64,000 nt of DNA from DASRDR01 sp963812945 [NCBI: uncultured Candidatus Rokubacteria bacterium] (GTDB lineage: Bacteria > Methylomirabilota > Methylomirabilia > Rokubacteriales): NCBI GenBank assembly GCA_963812945.1, contig CAWEXD010000008.1, positions 1,984,001 to 2,048,000 of the forward strand. The letters are read 5' to 3'. Below, piece after piece: positions 51,289 through 59,426 of this stretch. The stretch's first letter is position 1. Each line of letters starts with the position of its first letter. The position numbers and the translations under genes are program-made. Under the pieces are notes generated by a model. It ran no database searches, had not been told where the DNA came from, and was given only the letters and a program-made list of their open reading frames with translations.

Positions 51289-52218
51289 TCACCCCGCCAC
51301 GGCAGGCTCCAGGAACGCGAGCGTCCCGGTCCCGCCGTCGAGCCGCACGCGCGTCCCGAGCGCCACCGGGACGTTGACGGCGCCGTGCCCGATCGGCAGC
51401 CCCGCCACGCACGGAAGGCCCGTCTCGGCGGCGAGACCCCACAGGACGTCCTGGCTGCTGAAGGCCGCGCCGGGCTCCTCGCACTCGGTGAACTCGCCCA
51501 GCGCGAGCCCGCGGATCCTATCGAGCACGCCCGCCAGACGGAGATGGGTCCACATCCGGTCGAGCCGGTAGGGCGCCTCCGTCACGTCCTCGAGCAGCAG
51601 GATCGCCCCGTCGAGCGGCGGCAGCCACGGCGTGCCGAGGAGCCGGGTCAGGAGCGAGAGGTTGCCGCCGATGAGCGGCCCCTCCGCCACGCCACCGACG
51701 AGCGGGGTCCCGGCGATGGGGGGCGCCGGGGCCATGCCATCCTCCAGCAGCGCGAAGAAGCGCTCGACAATCGCGCGAGGCTGGGTCGCGAGCTGGTTGA
51801 CCGAGGGACCGTGGACGCTCACCTGCCCCATCGCCTGGAGCGCGCAGTGGAGGGCAGTGATGTCTGAGAAGCCGACCACGAGCTTCGCGCGACCGGGCGG
51901 CCCCCCATCGCGCAGAGGAGCGGGCCAGAGACGGGGGAGCAGGCGCAGGCTCCCGTAACCGCCGCGAGCGGCGATCACCGCCTTCGCGCGGGGATCGTCG
52001 AGCGCGGCACGGAGCTCGCCGGCGCGCCGCGCATCGTCCCCCGCCAGGTAGCGGGCGCGACTGAGGAGCCCCGGCTCCCACGTCGCCTCGTACCGGCCGG
52101 CAAGGACCCGAAGCCCCGCCTCCAGGCTCTGGCGCTCGACGGGCCCGGCCGGGGCCACGACCGTCACACGGTCTCCGGGGGCGAGGCGCGGCGGCTTGGC
52201 GACGGCGGTGGCGCTCAC
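51289..52218 (-). CDS. LD-carboxypeptidase (S66), murein tetrapeptide carboxypeptidase-like
   Basis: A 309-residue S66 serine peptidase. GTG 52218 has GGAG seven bases upstream. The nucleophile S118 lies in V-G-F-S-D-I-T-A-L-H, preceded by A-A-R-G-G-Y-G-S-L-R-L-L-P. The catalytic histidine is in I-G-H-G-A-V-N-V-P near 278, and a glutamate is in L-G-E-F-T-E-C. It cleaves the terminal D-alanine from murein tetrapeptides in the cytosol during recycling, a task that complements mpl. Some S66 members act on peptide antibiotics such as microcin C; the sequence does not decide. Confidence 0.88.
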   Translation of the reverse strand: MSATAVAKPPRLAPGDRVTVVAPAGPVERQSLEAGLRVLAGRYEATWEPGLLSRARYLAGDDARRAGELRAALDDPRAKAVIAARGGYGSLRLLPRLWPAPLRDGGPPGRAKLVVGFSDITALHCALQAMGQVSVHGPSVNQLATQPRAIVERFFALLEDGMAPAPPIAGTPLVGGVAEGPLIGGNLSLLTRLLGTPWLPPLDGAILLLEDVTEAPYRLDRMWTHLRLAGVLDRIRGLALGEFTECEEPGAAFSSQDVLWGLAAETGLPCVAGLPIGHGAVNVPVALGTRVRLDGGTGTLAFLEPAVAG

Positions 52219-52418
52219 GAGTTGTCTCCGTGCGTATCGTACCTCCACCGGCGCCCAGACCGAGCCAATCACGCGACCGGGATGGAGCAGCGCGTCGCGC
52301 GGGCCCGGCGCGCGTCACCGGCGCGCGCCTTGACGACCGCGTGACGGCGGGTCAGGATGGCCCGGTCTCGCGAAGCGGATCGACGGCGCACCCGCCGCCC
52401 AACGACCACGGAGGCACC

Positions 52419-53870
52419 ATGAGCGGATTCTCGGAATACGAAGCGTACGACGCCGTCGGGCTCGCGGACCTGGTCCGCCGCCGGAAGGTCACGCCGACCG
52501 AGCTTCTCGATGCCGCGATCACGCGCGTCGAGGCGCGCAACCCGACGGTCAACGCCGTCGTGCTTCCCCTCTACGACTTCGCCCGGAAGGCGATCGCCGA
52601 CGGCTTGCCCGACGGGCCGCTCCGCGGCGTCCCGTATCTCCTCAAGGACCTGACGGCCTCGCTCGCGGGGGTCGTCACGGCTCGCGGGTCCCGGTTCTTC
52701 GCCGACACTCCGCCCGTGGCGGCCGACAGCGAGCACGTCCGCCGCCTGAAGCAGGCCGGGCTGGTCGTGTTCGGGCGCACGAGCACGTGCGAGCTCGGCC
52801 TCTCGCTCACCTGCGAGCCGCAGCTGTACGGCCCCACGCGGAACCCGTGGGATCCGACGCGGATCTCGGGCGGGTCGAGCGGCGGCGCGGCGGCGGCCGT
52901 CGGGGCGCGCATCCTCCCGATCGCCCACGCGAGCGACGGGTTCGGCTCGATCCGGGCGCCCGCGGCCTGCTGCGGCCTCGTCGGGCTCAAGCCCACTCGC
53001 GCCCGGAACACCCTGGCGCCGTACACGGGCGAGGGCCTGGGCGGGCTCTCGACGGAGCACGCGGTAACCCTGACGGTGCGCGACTCGGCGGCGCTCCTCG
53101 ACGCCACCGCCGGCCCCGGCCCCGGAGATCCGTACGTCGCGCCTCCGCCCGCCCGCCCCTTCCTCGCGGAGGCGGGAGCTCCGCCCGGACGCCTCCGCAT
53201 CGCGTGGACCGTGCGGACGCCGAACGGTGCCCCCGTGGATCCCGCCTGCGTCGCGCTCGTGCGGGAGACCGCCGCTCTGTGCGGCCAGCTCGGCCACGAG
53301 GTCGTCGAGGCGGACCCCGAGATCGAGGGCGACGCGGTGGTCCCGACCTTCCTGACGCTCGCCGCCGCCAACTCCGCCGTCAATGTCCGGAGTCACCCGA
53401 CAGCGGGGCGCCCGCCTCGGCGAGGTGAGGTCGAGAACGTCACCTTCGACACCGCGGCCCGGGGCATGGAGATCGCCGCCCCGGACTACGTCCGGGCAAC
53501 CCAGACCGCCCATCGCCTCGGCCGGCAGATGGCCGCATTCCACCAGCGCCACGACGTGCTCTTGACGCCGGGCCTGGCCACACCGGGCGCGGTGAAGCTC
53601 GGCTGGATCGACATGATGCTGGAAGACGTCGACGAGTATTGGCGACGGGTATTTACGTTCTCCCCGTTCACGGTCTGGTTCAATATCACCGGGCAGCCGG
53701 CCGTCGTCCTGCCCCTGGGCACGATGGACACGGCGGGGGCGCCGAGGGGGCTGCCGCTCGCGGTCCAGCTCGTGGCGCGCTTCGGCGACGAGGCCACGCT
53801 GTTCCGCCTGGCGGCGCAGCTCGAGACGGCGCGCCCCTGGGTAGATCGGAAGCCCGCTCTGGCTGTCTGA
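52419..53870 (+). CDS. Amidase-signature family amidohydrolase
   Basis: A 483-residue amidase. The Ser-cisSer-Lys triad is present: K76 in Y-L-L-K-D-L, S153 in G-G-S-S-G-G-A, and S177 in S-D-G-F-G-S-I-R. ATG 52419 follows GGAGGC. The family hydrolyses amides, carbamates and amidated amino acids. It has D-G-F-G-S where most have D-G-G-G-S. Twelve bases separate it from the DMFase-like gene, so the two are co-transcribed and may act on one amide or on successive steps. Confidence 0.9.
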   Translation: MSGFSEYEAYDAVGLADLVRRRKVTPTELLDAAITRVEARNPTVNAVVLPLYDFARKAIADGLPDGPLRGVPYLLKDLTASLAGVVTARGSRFFADTPPVAADSEHVRRLKQAGLVVFGRTSTCELGLSLTCEPQLYGPTRNPWDPTRISGGSSGGAAAAVGARILPIAHASDGFGSIRAPAACCGLVGLKPTRARNTLAPYTGEGLGGLSTEHAVTLTVRDSAALLDATAGPGPGDPYVAPPPARPFLAEAGAPPGRLRIAWTVRTPNGAPVDPACVALVRETAALCGQLGHEVVEADPEIEGDAVVPTFLTLAAANSAVNVRSHPTAGRPPRRGEVENVTFDTAARGMEIAAPDYVRATQTAHRLGRQMAAFHQRHDVLLTPGLATPGAVKLGWIDMMLEDVDEYWRRVFTFSPFTVWFNITGQPAVVLPLGTMDTAGAPRGLPLAVQLVARFGDEATLFRLAAQLETARPWVDRKPALAV

Positions 53871-53882
53871 CCGAGGAGGACC

Positions 53883-56084
53883 ATGCTCCCGCTTACCGGC
53901 TACGCCGACCGCTTCTCCGTCGCCCCGGGCGAGACGATCGCGTTCAAGGTCTCGAGCACCGCGGCGGCGCCCTATCAGGCACGCCTGGTCCGCCTGATCT
54001 CGGGTGATCCGAATCCCGCCGGCCCCGGAATCAAGGAGGAGCCGGTCCCGGCGCCCTTCGCCGCGAGCTATTCCTCACGCATCCAGCCGGTGGCACTGGG
54101 GTCCTACCTGCGGGTGCCGGATGCCCCCGCGCTCCGGGCACTCGAAAGCTTCACGGTGGTCGCGACCATCTGGCCAACCCTCCCCGGGCAACGCCGCCAG
54201 GGGATCGTGGCGCGCCACGATCCGGGCGCCGGCACCGGATTCGCGCTCTTCATCGATGGCCGCGGCGCGGGCGTCCTCGTCGGGAACGGCCGCGGTGGAG
54301 TCGAGACCGTCCACGTCGGCAAGCCGCTGGTGGCGCGGGCCTGGTACCGCGTCTGGACGACGTACGACGCGGCCACCCGCAAGCTGTCCGTCGGCCAGAC
54401 GCCGCTCGCGCCGCGCGTTCGCCCCGACGACTCGGGACACGCGTCGGCGACCCTCGGCGGCCCGCCGACACTCGACAGCGGCACCCCCCTGCTGATCGCG
54501 GCGCTCGGCGGCACGCCCGTCACCGGGCACTACAACGGCAAGGTGGAGCGCCCGGCCCTGTACGACGGCGCGCTCGACGAGGGCGCGATCCCCGCCGCGC
54601 CTGACGGGAGCTCCGGCCGGCACCTCGTGGCGCTATGGGACTTCAGCCGCGAGACCTCGAGCACTCGCGCGGTGGACGTGGGTCCGAACGCGCTTCACGG
54701 GGACGTCGTGAACCTCCCGGCCCGCGCCATGACCGGCTCGACGTGGACGGGCGAGGAGACCTGCTGGCGCCATGCCCCCGGGCAATACGGCGCTATCCAC
54801 TTCCACGACGACGACCTCTACGACTGCGGCTGGGCCACCGACTTCACCTACACCGTGCCCGACGGGCTCCGGAGCGGTGTGTACGCGGTGCGGCTGCAAG
54901 CGGGCGACGCCGAGGACATGATCCCCTTCTTCGTCCGGCCGCGACGCGGACAGCGGACGGCTGACGTCTGCGTGCTCATGCCTACCTTCACGTACATCGT
55001 GTACGCGAACATCGCGCGCGACGTGACCAACGACGAGTACCGGGAGCGCGTGGCGGCCTGGGGCGCGCGTCCCTGGACGACCGACGAGCACCAGGACTAC
55101 GGGCTGTCCACCTACAACTATCACCACGACGGAAGCGGCATCGCCTACTCCTCGCGCCACCGGCCAATCCTGAACCTTCGCTCCGGCTTCCTCGCCTACG
55201 TGGACCCCCGGGGTTCGGGAGTCCGTCATCTGCCCGCCGATCTCTACCTCCTCGACTGGCTGGAGCAGATGGGGCACGGCTACGACGTGGTCACCGACGA
55301 GGACCTCCATGCCGAGGGCGTCCAGCTGCTGGCCCCCTACCGGGTCGTCCTGACTCCGACGCATCCCGAGTACCAGAGCCTCCAGACGATGGACGCGCTC
55401 ACGGCGTACCTCGATCGGGGAGGCCGGCTCATGTACCTCGGTGGGAATGGCTTCTACTGGCGGGTCGCGGCCCATCCGGCCCTGCCGGGGGCGCTCGAGG
55501 TGCGACGGGCCGAGGGCGGCATCCGGGCCTGGGCGGCGGAGCCCGGCGAGTACTTCATGAGCCTGGACGGCCAGTACGGCGGGCTCTGGCGCCGAAACGG
55601 CCGGCCGCCCCAGAAGCTGGCCGGCGTCGGCTTCACGTCTCAGGGGCCCTTCGAGGGCTCGTACTACCGGCGACTCCCGGCGTCACGGGATCCCCGCGTG
55701 TCGTGGATCTTCGACGGCGTGCCCGACGAGATCCTCGGGGACTTCGGCCTCTCGGGCGGCGGGGCGGCCGGCTTCGAGCTGGATCGGGCCGACCTGCGGC
55801 TCGGAACGCCGCCCCACGCGGTGGTCCTGGCCTCGTCGGAAAAGCACGACCTCACGAAGTTCGTCCTGGTGCCCGAGGACGTGCTCTCCGACGTCTGGAC
55901 GTGGCCCGGCGACCCGCCCGACAAGCTGATCCGCGCCGACATGGTGTACTTCGAGACGCCGCACAACGGCGCCGTCTTCTCGGTCGGCTCGATCACCTTC
56001 TGCGGGAGCCTCTCCCACGCCGGCTACCGGAACAACGTCTCCCGCGTCCTCGACAACGTCCTCCGCCGCTTCGCGGCGCCGTGA
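53883..56084 (+). CDS. N,N-dimethylformamidase large-subunit-like protein
   Basis: A 733-residue protein, ATG 53883 after GAGGAGG. Residues ~60-250 look like a LamG/concanavalin-like beta domain (L-W-D-F-S near its end). The C-terminal ~400 residues contain V-L-M-P-T-F-T-Y-I-V-Y-A-N and L-D-W-L-E-Q-M-G-H-G-Y-D-V-V-T-D-E-D-L. Then come V-L-T-P-T-H-P-E-Y and Y-L-G-G-N-G-F-Y-W-R, the pattern of the DMFase large subunit, an Fe-dependent amidohydrolase. Known DMFases also need a small subunit, not found here. The neighbouring amidase suggests a shared amide substrate. Confidence 0.8.
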   Translation: MLPLTGYADRFSVAPGETIAFKVSSTAAAPYQARLVRLISGDPNPAGPGIKEEPVPAPFAASYSSRIQPVALGSYLRVPDAPALRALESFTVVATIWPTLPGQRRQGIVARHDPGAGTGFALFIDGRGAGVLVGNGRGGVETVHVGKPLVARAWYRVWTTYDAATRKLSVGQTPLAPRVRPDDSGHASATLGGPPTLDSGTPLLIAALGGTPVTGHYNGKVERPALYDGALDEGAIPAAPDGSSGRHLVALWDFSRETSSTRAVDVGPNALHGDVVNLPARAMTGSTWTGEETCWRHAPGQYGAIHFHDDDLYDCGWATDFTYTVPDGLRSGVYAVRLQAGDAEDMIPFFVRPRRGQRTADVCVLMPTFTYIVYANIARDVTNDEYRERVAAWGARPWTTDEHQDYGLSTYNYHHDGSGIAYSSRHRPILNLRSGFLAYVDPRGSGVRHLPADLYLLDWLEQMGHGYDVVTDEDLHAEGVQLLAPYRVVLTPTHPEYQSLQTMDALTAYLDRGGRLMYLGGNGFYWRVAAHPALPGALEVRRAEGGIRAWAAEPGEYFMSLDGQYGGLWRRNGRPPQKLAGVGFTSQGPFEGSYYRRLPASRDPRVSWIFDGVPDEILGDFGLSGGGAAGFELDRADLRLGTPPHAVVLASSEKHDLTKFVLVPEDVLSDVWTWPGDPPDKLIRADMVYFETPHNGAVFSVGSITFCGSLSHAGYRNNVSRVLDNVLRRFAAP

Positions 56085-56126
56085 TCGGGCCCGGGAAGTC
56101 CAGGCATCCGGCGCGGTGACCCCGCC

Positions 56127-57236
56127 CTACGGCCGCCGCAGCAGCAGCGCGGCGGCGATGCCGGCTGCCCCGAGCGTGAGGTAGAGCAGCCCCGGAGAGC
56201 CGGCCGCCAAGAGCGTGGTCGCCACGAGAGCGCCCACGAAGCCCGAGCCCACACGCGCGGCGTTGACCACTCCGATCGCATGGGCGTCGGCCCGCCTGGC
56301 CACCTGCGCGACCACCAGCGAGAAGAACGGAGCGATCGCCAGGCACTGGATCCCGCGCAGGATCGCGAACGCCCAGAAGGACCGTGTGCTGCCGAGAAGG
56401 ATCAGCGACACGGACGAGGCCACCAGAAGCCCCATGAGCAGACGACGCTCCGAGACCTGCTCGGCGAGAACGGGCGCCGCCAGGCCGCCGACGGCGGCCG
56501 CCAAGCCGGCGACGAAGATCAGGAGACCTCCGGCCTCGACCACGTCATCGAGTCCCACGCCGAGCCCCGGCAAGACGCTCGGCAGCACGGCAGCCAGGAA
56601 CGTCTCTTGAGAGGAGGCCACGAGGACGAGAGCCGCGATCGTCGCCATCGTGTGGGCCGGCATGCGCGGCCGCTGCGCCGCCTCACGCGGCCTGGGGAGG
56701 GGGCTGGCCATGCCCCACTGGAGCAGCGAGGCAGAGATCACGAGCACGAGCGCGCCGATGAGATAGGTGAGGCGGAATCCGAGCCGGGCCGCCGCCACCG
56801 CGCCCGGCAGGGGTCCCACGAGGGTGCCGACGACGAGCGCGGACTGGATGGCGGCCAACCGGCGACGCATCAGCGCCGCGTCCGTCTCCCGGCCGGCGAT
56901 GACGAAGGCCAGCGTCGAGAACGAGCCGACCGTGCCGAGGAGAAGACGCGCGATGAAGAGCTCGATCACCGAGCCGGCGATCGCGGTCGTCACGAAGCCC
57001 AGCGCCTGGAGCGTCTGGACCAGCACGCAGACCGCCTTGGGGTCGGTTCGCTCCCCGTAGCGCGCCCAGATCGGCCCCGTGATCACGGCCGCGAGCGACG
57101 GGATGCCGAGAATCCAGCCCGTCCACGCGAGCGTCCCGGCCGGTCCCGAGGTGCTCAGCCGCTCGACCTGGAACGGCAGCGCCACGAACACGAAGCTCCA
57201 GGCGAGCGAGCCGAGAAAGGTCACCGCGATCAGCAC
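56127..57236 (-). CDS. MFS transporter, probably shortened at the N-terminus
   Basis: A 369-residue major facilitator protein with about 11-12 membrane segments. Motif A-like loop W-A-R-Y-G-E-R-T-D-P follows the second segment, and the central loop is near 190. It starts at GTG 57236 with L-I-A-V-T-F-L-G-S-L-A-W-S-F directly in the first membrane helix, whereas relatives have a short cytoplasmic N-terminus first. The bases just before the GTG belong to an inverted-repeat element, so the native start may have been replaced. There is no Shine-Dalgarno. The substrate is unknown. Confidence 0.78.
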   Translation of the reverse strand: MLIAVTFLGSLAWSFVFVALPFQVERLSTSGPAGTLAWTGWILGIPSLAAVITGPIWARYGERTDPKAVCVLVQTLQALGFVTTAIAGSVIELFIARLLLGTVGSFSTLAFVIAGRETDAALMRRRLAAIQSALVVGTLVGPLPGAVAAARLGFRLTYLIGALVLVISASLLQWGMASPLPRPREAAQRPRMPAHTMATIAALVLVASSQETFLAAVLPSVLPGLGVGLDDVVEAGGLLIFVAGLAAAVGGLAAPVLAEQVSERRLLMGLLVASSVSLILLGSTRSFWAFAILRGIQCLAIAPFFSLVVAQVARRADAHAIGVVNAARVGSGFVGALVATTLLAAGSPGLLYLTLGAAGIAAALLLRRP

Positions 57237-57338
57237 GGGGTCAGGCCCTGACTTCTATGCAGTTCCCCCGCCCGGGCCCCACCGGACGCGGCGGCCCGGA
57301 GATCCGGTCCGATTGTTTGGACGCCAAGGCCTGACCCC
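57237..57338. repeat. 102-bp inverted-repeat (REP/MITE-like) element
   Basis: The element is bounded by perfect 11-bp inverted ends: GGGGTCAGGCC at 57237-57247 and its complement at 57328-57338. The left end contains a smaller palindrome (GTCAGGCCCTGAC). It fits exactly between the start of the MFS gene and the stop of argC. GGGGTCAGG-type ends are, from memory, common in REP-like elements mobilised by Y1 (RAYT) transposases; no transposase gene is present here. Confidence 0.6.
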
Positions 57339-58340
57339 CTACGGCCAGAGCGGGAGGCCGGTCAGGCCCGCCGTCTCCGGCTGGCCGGTCATGAGGTTCG
57401 CGTTCTGGACAGCCTGGCCCGCGGCGCCCTTGCCGAGGTTGTCGAGCGCCGCGAGAGCCACCACGAGGCCCGTCTCCCGATTGATCGCATAGGAGACGAA
57501 GACGACGTTCGAGCCGGTCGCCCACTTGGTGCGCGGGCTCCGCCCGCCCTGGACGGGCACCACCCGGACGAACGGCTCGTCCCGGTAGAGAGAGCGCGCG
57601 GCGTCCTCGAGGCGGGCCGCCGTCACGGCGCCGCGGGGCCGCGCGTAGCAGGTCGCGAGGATCCCGCGCGTCATCGGGACCAGGTGCGGCGTGAAGGCGA
57701 GCGTGGCCCGCCGGCCGCCCAGACGCGTGAGCGCTTCCTGCATCTCCGTGCCGTGGGGATGCTCGGCGAGACCGTAGGCCAGCACGTCCTCGTTGGTCTC
57801 GGCGTACCCGAACGCGCTCCCGCCGCCGCCGCGGCCCGCGCCGCTGACGCCGGTCTTGGCGTCGACGATGAGCCCCTCGGGCTCGACCAGCTCCCCGGCG
57901 ACGAGCGGCGCCAGCGCGAGGAGCGCGGCCGCCGGATAACAGCCCGGGTCCGAGACCCGCGACGAGCGGGCGATCGCGGCGCGGGAGCCCGGCAGCTCCG
58001 TCAGTCCGTACGTCCAGCCCTCGACGAAGCGGTGATCGCCGCCCACGTCGACGATCTTCACCTCGCGCGGCACTCGGGCCAGCGGCTCGCGCGACTTGCC
58101 CGTCGGCAGCGAGGCGAAGAGGACGTCGACGCTGTGGAGCTCCTCCGGCGCGAACGGCTGGATGACGAGGCCGCCCGTCGGATGGCCGGTCAGGGCCGGG
58201 AACAGCTGGGCGAGCCTCTGGCCGGCCGTGGTCTCGCCGCTCGCGTAGACGACCTCGAACGCGGGATGGCCCACGCAGAGCCGCAAGAGCTCGCTTCCGC
58301 CGTACCCGCTCACCCCGACGATGCCGACCCGCACACCCAT
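57339..58340 (-). CDS. argC: N-acetyl-gamma-glutamyl-phosphate reductase
   Basis: A 333-residue ArgC, the NADPH-dependent third step of arginine synthesis. The N-terminal nucleotide motif is G-V-S-G-Y-G-G-S-E-L near 9-18. The catalytic cysteine C134 lies in S-D-P-G-C-Y-P. H-P-H-G-T-E-M and H-L-V-P-M-T-R-G-I are also typical. ATG 58340 follows GGAGGC. Its stop codon lies immediately next to the inverted-repeat element. No other arg genes are adjacent. Confidence 0.93.
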   Translation of the reverse strand: MGVRVGIVGVSGYGGSELLRLCVGHPAFEVVYASGETTAGQRLAQLFPALTGHPTGGLVIQPFAPEELHSVDVLFASLPTGKSREPLARVPREVKIVDVGGDHRFVEGWTYGLTELPGSRAAIARSSRVSDPGCYPAAALLALAPLVAGELVEPEGLIVDAKTGVSGAGRGGGGSAFGYAETNEDVLAYGLAEHPHGTEMQEALTRLGGRRATLAFTPHLVPMTRGILATCYARPRGAVTAARLEDAARSLYRDEPFVRVVPVQGGRSPRTKWATGSNVVFVSYAINRETGLVVALAALDNLGKGAAGQAVQNANLMTGQPETAGLTGLPLWP

Positions 58341-58405
58341 GGCGACGCCTCCTGGCGAGCACCCATGGTAACGGCAGCCCCGCGGCGAGGCAATCCGGAA
58401 GCCGC

Positions 58406-58411
58406 TATACT
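58406..58411 (+). promoter_or_regulatory. -10 box TATACT upstream of the second LLM gene
   Basis: TATACT is the closest match to the TATAAT consensus seen in the window and lies 63 bases before the ATG at 58475, in the argC/LLM divergent spacer. No clear -35 box is seen. Confidence 0.4.
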
Positions 58412-58474
58412 GGCCGGGGCCGGACGAGCTGCCCGGCCGCGTTCGTCGTTCACTGACCGGCGCGAGGACACGTC

Positions 58475-59383
58475 ATGCAGATCGGCCTCTGTCTTCCCCA
58501 CTTCGGCCGCCCACTCGAAACGGACCGGCTCCTGCACGTGGCGCGGCGGGCGGAGGCTCAGAGGCTCGACGCCCTCTGGGTGACCGACCACGTCATCGTG
58601 CCGAAGGACGTCCACATCGCCTACCGGGAGGAGATGCTCGATCCCCTGGCCGTGCTCCCGTGGCTCGCCGGCGTGACCCAGCGCATCGCGCTCGGGACGA
58701 GCGTCATCATCCTGCCCTACCGGTCGCCGCTGCCGGTGGCCAAGCTCCTGGCGAGCGTCGACGTGCTCTCGGGCGGACGCCTGATCTTCGGGGCGGGGGT
58801 CGGCTGGATGGAGGGCGAGTTCGCGGCGCTCGGCGTCCCCTTCACCGAGCGCGGCAGCCGCACCGACGAGGCGCTCGAGCTCTTCCGGAAGGTGTGGACG
58901 GACCGCGAGCCCGAGATCGAGACCCGGCGGCATCGCCTCCGGGGCCTGATCGCCTCCCCCCTCCCGCTCCAGCGACCGCGGCCGCCGATCTGGATCGGCG
59001 GGGCCAGCGACGGCGCGTACCGCCGCGTCGCGCGCTTCGGCGACGGCTGGCACTCGACCACCGCGACGCCGGAGGCGTTCCGCCAGGGCGCCGACGCCGT
59101 CCGGCGTCACTGGGCCGAGGCCGGGCGCGACGGCGAGCCAGTGCTCTCGCTCAGAATCCCGTTCTGGCTGGACGGGATCCATCGGCCCGGCTCGGACATG
59201 ACCTACCTGCGCGGCCGCCACGCGATCCACGGCACCGCCCGCCAGGTCGTGGAGACGCTTCGCGGCTACGCCGCGCTCGGCGTGAGCCACGTGGCGCTCG
59301 ACGTGTCGTTCACCACCTACCCCGCGATTCTCGAGACGATCGACGTTCTCGCCCGAGACGTGCGGCCGGCCCTCGACGGATGA
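58475..59383 (+). CDS. LLM class F420/FMN-dependent oxidoreductase
   Basis: A 302-residue luciferase-like enzyme, the usual length for the F420-dependent branch. It begins M-Q-I-G-L-C-L-P-H-F-G-R-P and has A-L-W-V-T-D-H-V and A-L-G-T-S-V-I-I-L-P-Y-R, then G-G-R-L-I-F-G-A-G-V-G-W-M-E-G-E-F and P-P-I-W-I-G-G-A-S-D-G-A. G-V-G-W-x-x-x-E-F is typical of F420-type members. The substrate cannot be read. ATG 58475 lies after CGAGGACAC. It is divergent from argC and unrelated in sequence detail to the LLM gene at 4639-5790. Confidence 0.88.
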   Translation: MQIGLCLPHFGRPLETDRLLHVARRAEAQRLDALWVTDHVIVPKDVHIAYREEMLDPLAVLPWLAGVTQRIALGTSVIILPYRSPLPVAKLLASVDVLSGGRLIFGAGVGWMEGEFAALGVPFTERGSRTDEALELFRKVWTDREPEIETRRHRLRGLIASPLPLQRPRPPIWIGGASDGAYRRVARFGDGWHSTTATPEAFRQGADAVRRHWAEAGRDGEPVLSLRIPFWLDGIHRPGSDMTYLRGRHAIHGTARQVVETLRGYAALGVSHVALDVSFTTYPAILETIDVLARDVRPALDG

Positions 59384-59426
59384 CGGTGACGATGCCAGGC
59401 ATCCTCGTCCCCGGGATGGAGGCGCT

